DNA of 64,000 bases from Synanceia verrucosa (Eukaryota; Chordata; Actinopteri; Perciformes; Synanceiidae), in NCBI GenBank assembly GCA_029721515.1, contig CM056561.1, positions 10,770,501-10,834,500 on the forward strand, read 5' to 3'. The notes under the pieces were generated by a model, which made no database searches, was not told where the DNA came from, and was given only the letters and a program-made list of their open reading frames with translations. The position numbers and the translations under genes were made by a program. Positions within the stretch are counted from its first letter, which is position 1. Each line of letters opens with the position of its first letter. Below, piece by piece: positions 26,474 through 39,330 of the stretch.

Positions 26474-27315
26474 CCCCTGGACACTGCAACGACTTGCTGA
26501 CAGGTCTGGACTCCACATCTCTCAGAGGTGCTATGTGATTAAAATTCCTCAGGAATCTATTCCCACCCATACCATGCTAACTTGTTACATCACACTTTGG
26601 CAAAGAAAATCATGCATGGCTATTATCAAAAAGCTCTGACCTCAAGATATCTGAATAAAAATGGATTCTATAGGTAAAGGTGTTTCCACTTTTGCAGTTT
26701 GTTTTAAGTTGCATCCCAAATTTTTGGGTTTCCTGCTTTAACGTGCGCACCTCTAATCTACGGATTTTTATCTACTCATGAATATACCTTGTGCACCACC
26801 CCTAACCACCAATGGGGGGGGGGGTCCAGATAGAGGGGGAATATAAGTATATTCAGACAGCCAGCATGAGAAAAATGTGTTTCCATCATTAAAGTGTGTT
26901 CTGGTAGAAACCCAAAATACGAGTATGTATGTCCCCTATATTAGACTAAAGAGGACAGAGCTTTCAAAATGGAACTGGATTCTTTTTTGGGCAAATCTCT
27001 GCATCTCAGGGTCCTCCTCTGACACTGATCTGACCTCTGACCTTTCTATGAGAATAGGCAGGCAAACTGATTTGACCGATTACCAAAAAATTTTTTTTTT
27101 AATTTGTAAATTGGAGACATTTGAGTGATATTTTAAGAATGCACATGAAGTTGCTGCATGCAGAGTACAACTGTTGGTCTGGTCCCAGGTCTGTAAAGGT
27201 CTTGTAGTTGATATGCTGACCTCAGTGCTGTCCAGGAATAGCTACCTGGACAGGACCCCTAGAGCCACATTCTAATAAACAGCATGGGGATCTCGAGGAC
27301 ACCATGCATGCAAAC

Positions 27316-27359
<44 letters not shown>

Positions 27360-28266
27360 TTATAACAAGCTCAAATTTCCCTCATGCAGAAACTCCCCGT
27401 AGTCAGAAACAGCTTTGGACAGCAAACCTGAACGGCCCAGGGCTGCAAGGACACACTGCTCAAAATTCGATGAAGCATTTATTAATAGACAGTGAGTTTG
27501 TCTGTGTATGCATTATATACCGTGCCTGTAAATAAATTGCTTACAATTCTTGGAGGATTGGAGATATAACACACAGATACAATTACACAGAAAAATAAAT
27601 TACATTTTGTTTCTTTAATAAGTTGCCATGCTCTGGTAAAAACATCTCCCACACTCATGCACTCTAAAATTCACTTAATCTCTCCATCACATACATACAC
27701 ACACCTGAATGGGGTGCTGTAGGGCCTCAGAGGTCCACTTAGTGGCTGTGTGGATTTGATGAGAAGGGCCTTTTGCTTTATTTAGTGAAGTGCTGCCTAA
27801 TATGATTATGGTCAGCGTGGCTCAAGTTCTCTCTCACATTGGAGAACACTGGGAGCTATTACCCAAGTCCCCGATGACCGACCCCTTCTTGGAGAGAGAG
27901 ACAAGAAGAGACATCGAGAAAGAGACACCTTAAAACATTACAGATAACTCCAAAATATCTCTGGCGGAGACATTTGCAGACAATGTGAAAATGCATCTTT
28001 GAGAAGATGCAATTGACCTCTTCTGGCATAGCAAATAATTCAGTCTGCATTCAGGCATAACTGACCATCTGTCATTGTCCCACAGAGGTCACATTTAATA
28101 AGATACTGGCAGTCAGCAGACTTGATGTCCACAGCCAATGAGGAAAGAATGTTATGCATTAAAACAAAGCTCTCTGTACTGCACACAGTATACATATTAC
28201 ACAGAGAAAAAAAAACATATCACACAGGATGGTTTTACAACTGTAAGGGTTATCAAAGAGCTCTCA
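26474..28266. other. gene-free stretch
   Basis: Unique sequence with a TC repeat at 27318 and a GC-balanced block at 27690-27860 that could be regulatory. No exon. Confidence 0.5.
27318..27359. repeat. (TC)n microsatellite
   Basis: TC repeat with one G interruption. Confidence 0.95.
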
Positions 28267-28280
28267 AGTATGACATAATG

Positions 28281-28506
28281 CGTTCCTCCCACCATCCAAA
28301 AACATGCATGGGGATTAGGTTAATTGGCTAATATAAATTGCCCGTAGGTGTGAATGTGAGTGTGAGTGGTTGGCTGTGCCCTGTGATAAACTTGTGACTT
28401 GTCCAGGGTGTACCTTACCTCTCACCCTAAGACAGCTGGGATAGGCTCCAGCCCCCCTGCAACCCTATGAGGATAAGCTGTAGAAAATGGATGGATGGAT
28501 GGATGG
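28281..28506 (+). mobile_element. 5'-truncated SINE with perfect target duplication
   Basis: The body begins cgttcctcccaccatcc, runs through aaacatgcatggggattagg and cagctgggataggctcc, and ends in four GGAT units. It is flanked by agtatgacataatg at 28267-28280 and 28507-28520, a perfect 14-bp duplication showing recent LINE-style retroposition. Confidence 0.9.
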
Positions 28507-31500
28507 AGTATGACATAATGTGGACCACACATATAGCATCTGCCAAAACTGTTGGAATTCACCAGGAGTATGTAGCGCCAGGTGTCACTGAGAGCAAACA
28601 TTTGTTTCTGGTTATTTTAATTAGTGATGGTCCTGATATCTGCACAACAGAGACAAAAAAACATGGCCCAACCCAAATTCTCAAGAGAGCTTACAAGAAA
28701 ATGGAAAAAAGCATGCAAACCTTTTGTAAAACAGTCTAAATAGTGTGTCAGTTTGTTTCAGGCATCTGCAGTACTTAAATGTCATCTTACTGCATGCAAA
28801 GTATCCATTGTGGATAAAACATTGTCACATCTTGTCCATTGATTTCTACTTCACAGGCTTACAAACCCTTTAAAATGTGAGTTTAGAACAATTCAATACT
28901 GACTTCATCTTTTTGTGCCAGCTCGTTGCTTGCGGGAGTTAATTTTTTCATATTGTGAATATCTTTTTAATGATTCTTTTTTTTCTTCCAGATGTGTTGT
29001 TCTAACAGCAGCATACTCTGTAGGAAAACAGTATGGCAACAACACTTGAACAGGTGTTACTTAAAAATGAGCAGATTGTCTGTTGGTCTACTGTAGCAGT
29101 AAATATACAGTATAGTGTTGGATCAGAACATTGAGTCTAAAGCAGCTAGTGTGACTTGACTGCAGTCTCTCAGCCTGTAGACGCAGTGCAGGGACCTGTC
29201 CCAACCCCTGATGAGAATGTTCACACTGCCCCCTCCTGATGACTCTCTGTACAGCATCTCCTGAAAACAGCGAGCACAATAAAAACACACCATTAAGAGT
29301 AAAGTTGCTTTCAGGGTCACAAATGGCTTGTAAATTTATAAATTATGGTAAAGAGCAGTAAAAAGATATTGAATACAAATTTACAGATTAAATTAAGCAT
29401 CAATAACTGATTTATAACATCTTTAAAGCATAGTAAAGAACACACTTGCACATTTACCTCAACCTTGACACAGTTTCACAAAAAACCGTAAACGTAACAA
29501 CTGTGGGAGAGCATTAGTGGGAAGTGATACTGTCATAAAGACAATGCATTTCCGACAAGGTCTGTGTTAGTTGCTTTTCAATAGTGTATTTGCAAATTTG
29601 TTGTGCCTCCAAATGAATGTGCAACAAACAAAAATGTGCTGCAAATATGAGAAATAACACCCAGGTTGTTTAAGCGTCAAGCATCAAGGGACATTTTTGG
29701 CTTTTTCATTTTTAATCGTTCTATTATTTTGGCTTTGTTATGTATATGGGTGCAAAGTGTGTTTTGGGCATTCAACCTCAGCTCCTATAATAACTCTATA
29801 ATAAAGTATGTATACAAATTACAGATACTCAAACCCATAAGGACAAAAATATCCCCATTAAAACCATATCCCTAACAGCATGATATTCTGCATTCTATCA
29901 TATCAAGCTTTCAATAGAGCTCTGGCTTCAACATTGCTGCTGGATTATGGAGCATGGCAGTGTTTGATGCAATGCATCAAAATCAATGCTGCTGTGACTG
30001 ACATACTGTATCTCAGACTGTGGATGAATCCTCCTAATATATTAGTATACAAAAATAATTTGAATTTTTTTATGTGGTATTATGTAAAACTGGCATTTTG
30101 GGTAAGAAATATTGGTAGTTATCATTTTACTATATAATTTCATGCCAGTTTTCCTACTTCACAGTGCACTTACCTACTTCACTTACTTCATGCAAAATTA
30201 ATTTCAGGAGTTTCATCAGGGGAGTAGATTAAATATTTATGTTAAATGTGGCAACAAAAACTGCATGTTTTCAATCCAAATTTTGCCTTCAGTTTCCATT
30301 GTCTCAGTCCATATTTGTGTTTGTGTGTGTTGGAGATAACAGAAGCCAACGGTCAGCATAATTACCAGGTGAAGCTGATGCAGGTGATATCTATTGCATA
30401 ACCTCAGCTAATGATTAGAGGGTGGCTCTACAAACAAGCCAAAATTCCCAACACTTAGTATTCAGCCATTTGTTGAACACATTATGCTCTGATCGTTATA
30501 TGTCATAATGTCAGTTTTGGTCAATTTAGTTTTCTCTGTCTTGTTGTAAAAACCCTCATAATGTTGTTTTCATGAATCCATCCCAGTGAATGCAGTGTTG
30601 TTGTGAGACCCTCATTAGGAGTGTTACACTTTTATTCTGTATGAGAGTGGAACTGGTGTGACTGCAGTGTTGCTGTTTGAATGGAGGCCAAATGGCTTAT
30701 ACGTGTTCTTGTGTGCATGTGTGTGTGCTGAGTATGCTTGCTCTATCTCAAGGTCAGTCAGGCAAGTATTTCCTAGTTCGCTATCAGCTTAGTATGTTTG
30801 TCTGTGTGAGTGTGTGTGTAGCCTGTTATGCGGGCTGCTCAGTCTTTGCATAAGTGCATGCACATACAATCGCAAGTATAGTACAGTGGGTGTACTACTG
30901 TATATCTATAAGCATACTTATAACAAAATGCATTGGGTAAGTTTACTTTATTGTTGCTGACTACAGCACTCCTCTTGTCTAGAAAGCACATGGAATGAGG
31001 TATTGTGTAAGAGAAAAAAATGTTGCAGAATCAGATAAAAGAATTGTGAAACATGATTTTGGTTAACATCAGTTAGGGGTAGACCCAAATATAACGTACA
31101 ATGTTGAAAAGTCAAAAAGGAAAGAAGAGGAAGAAGAGAAGCAGAGGGAAAACAGGAAAATAACAGAGGTAATATGATGAATGAATAACTTATCTACTGT
31201 GTAGTTATCATCGAAGCAGAGTACTAGTACTGTAGCTTTCTTTAGACATTTCATTAGCTCAATAAATAGCTACAGTTGCTAACTTAATTCACATGAAACA
31301 ATTGGATGCTGTATATTAGTTTTAGTTGGACCACATGTTATTTTGTGTGTTTTTGTTTCTAAAATTAAAAAAAGACATGAAAGGAAATCAGCTAAAATCT
31401 TGCCAATGATGCCAAGCTGGTCAGGACAGAATCAGGTGTAACTGTAACTGTGGCTTAGGTGGGTTTGAGAGAGGAAAGGGACGTATGGAGTAGGAACTGC

Positions 31501-33110
31501 AGCAAAATGAGTCAGGTAAAGTGCTTACCTGAGCATTCCAATAGCTCTCCAGCAGGCAGGGAGACAAATGTGTGGAGTGGCATTTACTCAAGATAAGAGC
31601 AGGTCTGATACGAACACCCCGGACATGAGGCCCTGCCTAGCTGTTTGTCTGAGAGGCAATTCAGTCCGTGCAGGTGTGAGCTGTTCTTCTTTTGTGCTTC
31701 AACACAGTAGCCTGTCTGAGGCGTACCGTGCTGGTACTGCTGGACATATTCAGCATTTTATCAAACAGGTTAATTCCTTACTGAGAATGGTGCAATGTGC
31801 CAAAATGGTGATTTTAAAATGTCAGAAAATATCGTAGTGGTTGTAGTCTACCTCTAGATTGTCATTTAATTTTAGATTATATTCTTTCTGGTGAAATACA
31901 ACATGTTTACATCATTAGACAGATTTGTCTTGTTGCCTGAGGATGTCAGTGTCTGTCTAAACATTGTGGATGGTGGACAAATCTGAGGAGTCTGAGGTGT
32001 CAAGTCAATCCAACACATTAAGAGGCATTTACATTAATCTAAACCTACAACACTTTCTTTTTTTCCTGAGACATTTTCCAAAAGGGCCAACTAGGCAAAA
32101 TCCATACATATCTAAGACAGTGTTAAAGACCATGAGATGTTATTGAAAAGGCTGGTAAGTTGAAATAATTTAGTCAAACTGTCATTTACAAGGTCAAGAG
32201 TGAACTTGACTACACACAAGCTACTAGTAATATCAGGCCAAGAAGCAGCGAGTCCCACTACCATGGAGGGGGACGAGTTTATGATTTATAATGCAGCCAT
32301 TATATTGTTATAGATGAGGATCTTGTACATTGTGGAGTGCACACTATTTTGGCTGTCTCGCATATTCAGCCATTTTCAGTCAGAGAGAGGCGGATCGAAG
32401 CTGCTGCTGCAGTGGTGACAATGTGGCCAAAGGGGAAGCTCTAGACCTGAGGTGCTGCTGAGCACGGAGCCTTTGCTCAATTTACACTGCGATTTTTCCA
32501 ACAGAAACAGAACAATTCTGTTGTAATGAATATCAGCGTGGGCTGTTTTTGTTGGGTGCTGCAGTCGCTGACAACCCAGAGAGAGCAAGACCTATGTTTT
32601 TCTCTCCTCTTGGGATCCTGAAGACAAACTGGACAAGACAACCAAGACTTTGGGTTAATTTAGTGTCTTTGAATTTTACTAATGTCATGATCTGCAGACC
32701 TATTTTCACATCTTACTCAGTATGTTAGGATTTTAGGAACAGTGGAATGGAGTTTGGTGAGTTTTATTTCATCTCTGTTCAGGTTGTTTTCTCTGTCTGT
32801 CTGTTTTCACTGTAAGAAATTTGAATTCAGAAGGTGTGCCGTTGTAATTTTTGCTTTAGGTGCACAAATATTTCCTCAATCTGGAATTTATTTCTTCAAT
32901 CAAACCATCAGCACTGACTGGGCAATCACATAAAGGTGGTGAAATGTCTCTTCATCTCACAAAAAATGAGCTTTTCTCAGTGTCTACACAGTTTCTTCAA
33001 AACATGTTTGATATGCATCATTGCCAATAAGTAAACAGTGCTATGACAGTGTTTTCAAGTGAGTGATCACATGCTCATCTGTACATAAACACATAAACTC
33101 TGCGCTCCAG

Positions 33111-33150
33111 CACACACACACACACACACAGAAAGACACACACACACACA
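33111..33150. repeat. (CA)n microsatellite
   Basis: CA repeat with a GAAAGA interruption. Confidence 0.9.
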
Positions 33151-34122
33151 CTCACTCACAAATGCATATTATCACCATTCTCTGTGTCTTTGGCTCATCT
33201 CCTGTTTGTGCTGTTTGACCTTTGAGAGAGCAAAGACAACCTGCACGACTCAATCTCAACATCCATCGTGAATGAGTCATTCTGGAGACAACTAACACTA
33301 ACACTGAACATAAAATCATCACAGATACATACAGATAGCAACATTAGCAGCAAAACACAAACTCATATGCACACAAGCCCTGAAAAGCACCCTTGAGTGT
33401 CATTCTCTCAGACATACACACACACGCACACACAGGCAATCTCCTCCCTCTGCCAGTGCTGCATATTTACCAGCAGCCTGTGTGACAGCTGGTCGCGAAG
33501 CTCCATGTTGTGTGATTGAACCACTGGTAAATGATCTGTGTAAATTGGTCTTTTATGGGACTGTAGGGGAAGATGTTTCACACCCTATTTAACTCTTCAT
33601 CATTGTTTGGTCAAAAAAAGGTTCAATCTGTAGGAGATTAAGTAGAATAATGATAAGTAACAGTGATTCAACATTACAAGGTACCGTAATGCTCGACACA
33701 GAGGGAGAACACTGAGCAGACAGGCCAAAGGAATTACACATTGTTGATCATGTGGTTTATTTTGAAAGCACAGCCATGACAGACTTTTAGGCATAAAGAT
33801 GCAAAAGTTTCATTTGAGGCTATTTGTCTCAGAAGTATCAATCGTGTGAACACAACATGACACTTCCATGAGACACTCACGTCAGACAAGGGGAAAAGTC
33901 CATGAAATAGTCCATACAACAAGGCTAATACACTTTTCCATAACAGACATATTATAACAACATTTTGTAAATGCTGAGACCCCTTTACACTGCAATGTGG
34001 GATTTGGGAAGAAAAAAAGTTGACATTTGTGACAGAAACGTGACAGCTACATTAAACTGTAATATGGCGGGGTCAGGCTACCGATTATTACCTGATCCAA
34101 CAGATTTATAGGCACTGTATGT

Positions 34123-34151
34123 ACCTGATATTTGTGTGACAAATATCAGGT
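34123..34151. repeat. perfect short hairpin
   Basis: acctgatatttgt and acaaatatcaggt are exact reverse complements (13 bp) separated by gtg. Confidence 0.9.
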
Positions 34152-35158
34152 CAATTTGTCGCCACTATCTGCAAGTATCTAAGCAAACAATACAATAATA
34201 AGTAGTAAAATCAAACAATAATAACATCTCAACTTGTGTAATTGTGCTGCTAACATACTCAGTAGCTGCTAATAAAATCATTCCGCCTTCACAAAGGGAT
34301 TAAATCCACTTATCAACTAAGATAGCCAACAATCAGTATGCAAAACTTAAATCAAACAGACTTCTGTTGTGAAATGACATATTATCTGATCAGGGAGCTG
34401 CTATACCTTCATCTAAGTGTACTGAGTTAAATGCTTTCACCGAAAGAATTTACGAAAATATAATAATGTAAAATATAGTTGTCTGTATGAATGCCACAGG
34501 AGTAGAAAATACAGGAGATTTAAGGACAATTAATGACTGACTTCCCCCATTCATTCATTCACTCTCTCTCGCTCTATCTATAACCTGACTGTGGGTGTCA
34601 CTCTAAGTTAACCAACCAGGTTCTCCGATGGTCTCCTTGAGCCAATCATATCTCTGCAGTCATATTTTAATAATGTTAGAATGCAGCTGTCAAGTTACGT
34701 CTTTACAGCACCAACTAAAGTCCTGCTACCATCTCGTCCACTCTTCATGACAGAATCCAATTCAGCAACATCCCTTCATCAGATGCACTTCACACCATCA
34801 CCACCAGTGTCTAGACCCTGATGGATCACTCCTAACCCCTTGTCTAAGGGAGGCCTAGGTCTTTCAATGTATGCAGCAAGATGTTGCATATCTTTTACCA
34901 GTCTGTTGTTGCAAGTACAATTTTGTTTGTAGCAGCAGAGCCAGTGACAACAAGAAACTGGGCAAACTGATTAAGGAGTCTGGCTCTGTGCAGGGGATTG
35001 AACTCCTTGGGTTGGTTGAGTTGATTGTTGAGAGAAGGATGTTGCACAAACTAACAAAATAAACATAATGGACAGCTCATTCCTTATACAATCTACTGGT
35101 CAGGCAGCAGAGTTTTTTCAGTTGGAGGACTGCTATCTTAATCCTATTTTTATTGTGC

Positions 35159-35190
<32 letters not shown>
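35159..35190. repeat. (TTA)n microsatellite
   Basis: About ten uninterrupted TTA units. Confidence 0.95.
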
Positions 35191-35619
35191 TACTGTATGT
35201 AATTTAAAATAGCTGACAAACAAATGTGCAACACACATTATACATAATACATTATACATTATATCTAATGCTAATGCTTTCTGACCAGGGACATAAGTTA
35301 TTTTATATTCTTTTATGCAACAATGTAATAGCCCATATATTGAATTTTTCCATATATTTCTGTGTTGTGTTAAAAGTATTATATGTGCTATGAACTTATG
35401 AATTAATGTGCTCTAACAGAGGGAACTTTATTCCCACATTAACTAGAGGTGTGTCCACTTCAGCACGGAGCACAAGCTGGCCTCTAATGTCTTCACTTTT
35501 ATTGCTTTTACTAGGAATTTGCTCTATTATATTCATTACACTGCTGACAAACAAAAGAGGGCACTGACTTAACACATCAAGATTTGTGCCTATATGGTTA
35601 ATATTTTATCAGCCATTAA

Positions 35620-35812
35620 TTTTTTGTGGTGATCGGATCCGATTCAACGTCACCACCAAAAATGAATCGGTTTTATGTTAGGCCATTTCCGTCCAATCTT
35701 GAAAATTTCGTCAAAAACCGTCCATAACTTTTTGAGTCAATTTACGAACCAACAAACAAACAAGCAAGCCCCAGTGAAAACATAACCTTCTTGGCGGCGG
35801 GGGTAACTTTAA
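35620..35812 (+). repeat. dispersed repeat ending in an 'aacataaccttcttggcgg' block
   Basis: tccataactttttgagtcaa, accaacaaacaaacaagc and gtgaaaacataaccttcttg match, from memory, a widespread fish repeat tail. No coding content, and the family name is not assigned. Confidence 0.45.
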
Positions 35813-36859
35813 ATAAAAAGTCGCCACCGCTGCCGCCTTGGAGAAGGTCTGCGCTCTCTGAGTGCTTTTCTAGTCATGGTAATGTCACTGTCTTTGTCAT
35901 TCCTTAAATCTCATGTCTGTTGAAGTATCACAGAAAACAAATCATGGCGTATGTCCAGAGCGACTCTCAAAACTCCTGGAAGGCTTTTAGACTCACCATT
36001 GTCGATCTGTACTGATGGCAGATTTAACAACTGCACGGCTTATTTCCTACTTCAAACATTTTCAACAGCACATTTCTGTCCGCCATTTTTGTAACAGGCT
36101 TTTAAGAATACCTTTCCAAACTAATAGCCATGTTGGTCCTGTTTGAAACTATCTGTTTGCATGGTTATAAGAGGCTGTAACATGTTTTTTTTTTCTTTTT
36201 GATAATCACTAGACATGTACATTTACATTCACTTCACTCAAATTTGTGTAGATTGATTGAAAAAGCAATACATGGTATTACCAATGAGAGTGAATCATCT
36301 ACCAATCAATTTGTTAGGGCATGGTCACATTAAAGATTTGATACAAATATGCACAAAAGCAGTATATGATGGTGAATTTTAAGTTCGAAAATCATCTCAT
36401 CAAGCAATGGTCACTTGCATCTGTGCATGTGTGACCACGCACTGATCTTTTGATTAATAGAAACTTATTTTACGGTGAAAACACTGCCAAGAGAATGAAA
36501 TGTTCAGGTGAAGGTTATTATATGTGAAAATGATAAAATAGCTGGAAAATTCAGATATGCAGTATGTCAGACCCCACAGATATAAGCAAGTATACAAGCA
36601 TAGCATCTAAAAAAAACTGTTAAGTTGTTGTTGTTATGTCAATATAACATATATCAACATATGGCAAATATGTATATTTACACTTTTCACTCTTAACTGA
36701 TGTTAAAAGCAATGAACTGTATTGCTTTTTTGCCTTACACCAAACAAAAAAAATAATTAAAAGTAAAAAAAGTCATTTTCTAATGTAATGATATTTATAT
36801 TCCCCTGAAAGATGATGTGAAATAATGCTTAACTATTCACATTACAGTATATGTGAGTG

Positions 36860-37290
36860 TACAGTATATTCTGTTGGCCCTGCTGTTCCCAGCAGTAGCA
36901 GCCCAGATAGGGCCTGACAGGCTGAAATGAAACACACAGATAGAGAAGTGGCAGACAGGAGCCAGTCTCTCATGGGCGCTGGAGATTAGCCTGACTCCTA
37001 CTTCACATTCCCCAGCGAGCAAAGCACCATGGGTGTGTTCCAGGCCTCCAAATCCTTTCTTCTCCTTTATCTGCTCCCTGGCTACACTGGCATGTTTCTG
37101 GGAGAAGTCTACCGAGGATGAGTTGTAAGAGAAGAGGAGAAAGTTCACATTTTCATGACGATGATCTGACCACGGTGATAGAGGTGAACTCCATCCCCAT
37201 CCTGCATGGCTCTGTGGAGCCACAGAAGTCAGCTGGAGGTCTGGGAAAGGCTTACAATCAGAATACGCTGATTAATTTGCTAAGAAGACA
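36860..37290. promoter_or_regulatory. candidate regulatory block
   Basis: Unique, higher-GC sequence in an AT-rich desert with no repeat character. A 128-codon minus-strand frame crosses it, but it has no recognisable domain or splice context. This is more likely noncoding and possibly conserved. Confidence 0.2.
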
Positions 37291-38396
37291 TTCATCATGA
37301 GGAAAACATAACTGTCAAACAATTTAGCCCTGGGATTAGTTATCGTCTATTTGACATGACTGTCTTGTAAAGAGACATTCATCTCATGGTAGAACATATG
37401 CTAGGCTTCATATGACACATGAACATTGTGTGGAAAATAACTTTAATTTTACAGCTAAAGAATTCACTAAAACGTGTCTCTAAAAATGAGAGTTTGACAG
37501 TTTGATCAAAGTTTGTGGGTTTGGTCATTAGCGACTGACAGAATTCTTGACAGTGATTGGATGTTTTGGTTCAGGCGTGGTGAAAACTTGCAAATGTCAT
37601 TAGGAGCACTTGTTAGGAAAAAGGAACATTTTTGATTAGATTATCTTATGTGCTGCTGTCAGGATACTGTGAGTAGTATAGCAGTTCAGAAAAATAACTG
37701 TTTATCATATTTGCTCAAAGTTCAGACTGCAGCTTTAAGGTTAGCAAAAAGATCATGGTTTGTGTTAAAATACTGACCTAAGAATGCAACTAGCACAAAC
37801 AGATAACAACTGCCCAAAGCAGACCTTCTTACATAATGTTCGTAAGGTCATTGTTTACTTATGGTTTTTCTCCAGACATGAACAGTGTTTGTCTCTTGGG
37901 GGGAAAGTCCTCTGTCTCTTTGTCCCATCCACCACCCTTCCCTTCAGTCCTGCTTACTACATTCATTATTATAGCACATAATTTTCTCACTTGGTCTAAC
38001 TTAACGTAAAAACGTTCACATTTAGCACATCTGTGGTTCGCACAAACATTTTTGTCCAGGTCAATGGGCTGTGCTCATTATTTTATTGCTGTACAGAATT
38101 TGTTTGTCCATTTTTTGCTATACAGAAATACCTCTGTCACAGTGTTTTTATCCCCATATGGCCATATATGAGTGTGTGTAATCATTTTATCTTCTGGTAA
38201 CTCTGTGATAGTTATTCATTTTTGTATTATTAATTATTTGCAACAGTCAACCACAACTTTTAAATCTCTTTCTCCTCTCCCCTACTACTGTCACTGTTTT
38301 CATTCTGTCTGTGCTATAAACCACTTTGGATCAACTTATGTGTAAAGTGCTGTACAAATAAAGTTTCCTAATAATGCTCCAGAGCACCCATACCCA

Positions 38397-38442
38397 TACA
38401 CACACACACACACACACATCATCATCATCATCATCATCATCA
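38397..38442. repeat. compound (CA)n(ATC)n microsatellite
   Basis: CA units at 38397-38418 run directly into ATC units at 38418-38442. Confidence 0.95.
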
Positions 38443-38944
38443 TATCTCATCTGTGCACAGTGGAACACAGCAGCAATCATCACCCTGTCTCACACAGGTA
38501 TAGTGGGAAGTGAAACAGAGATGAGTGTTGCTTTGCACGTGAGACGCATTAATCCTGCAGCAGCTCGGTCTGCCGTGCATGTGTAATCATTGCATATTAT
38601 TATCTATTGACAGTAGCATCTTCAGAAATGCTCATTTTCTTTTTTGAGGACTGGTGAGTTTGTGGCATTATTCTGCCCCAGAATCACTAGTAGGAATGAG
38701 AGGTCGACTGATGGCTACTCTGTACTCATGAGGAAACCAAGCATGCTGATGCAGCCTCTTGGACAGTGATGTCTGATCCAACAGAACTTCTCTACCCAGA
38801 GTTCCCACCACAGTTGGCAGAATCTTTTTTGGCATTGGAAGTTTCTGCAAACTACAGGAAATTTGTCAAAGTCTCTGAACCAAAATTCAGTCTCAGAAAT
38901 GTGTTTCACATTAGCCTTGTATGATGCTTTTATGGAGTTTACTG

Positions 38945-39330
38945 TAGTGTTGGATAGTAGTGCATTACTAGGTACTAACTCCAAGTTAGTCGGAAATTAA
39001 ATCAGAAACCCTTATTGAAGTCAGATCTCCAACTCTGATTAATCTCACCAACCAGACATAGAATTCATGCTATCTGCTACTGACAGTAGCATGTAGCAAA
39101 CAGTAGCTACACGTTTTGTTGTACGTCTGTAAGGCTGGAAGAGCTGGGAGCACTAAACTTTGAGGTTAAGATGATCTGAGCTCCAAATTCTGACTTCCAG
39201 TGAGCACATCATAAGACAAACTCTCACTCCCTAGGGTCCTAAAAAGTAGCCCAAAAGTACTTTTAACTGTAACACATTACTTTTTGATGTAAGTAATGAA
39301 CAAAGTAATTGAGTTAAACCAGAAGTCAAC
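38945..39330. repeat. GTAACT-type element, opposite orientation
   Basis: It starts agtgttggatagtagtgca and ends with ttttaactgtaacacattac and aaagtaattgagtt. Its core gggagcactaaactttgagg is the reverse complement of the core near 6958-6977. Confidence 0.45.

Larger units (their letters stand above)
28521..35158. other. gene-free stretch
   Basis: Long AT-rich desert. It holds a CA repeat (33111), a perfect hairpin (34123) and a higher-GC patch at 32380-32560. No domain-bearing open frame. Confidence 0.55.
35813..38944. other. gene-free stretch
   Basis: AT-rich except for the candidate block at 36860-37290 and a compound microsatellite at 38397. Nothing else recognised. Confidence 0.5.

Noticed and set aside
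36837..37223. 128-codon minus-strand open frame
   Set aside because: No domain, no splice partners and no homologue that I recognise. The block is kept only as a candidate regulatory stretch.
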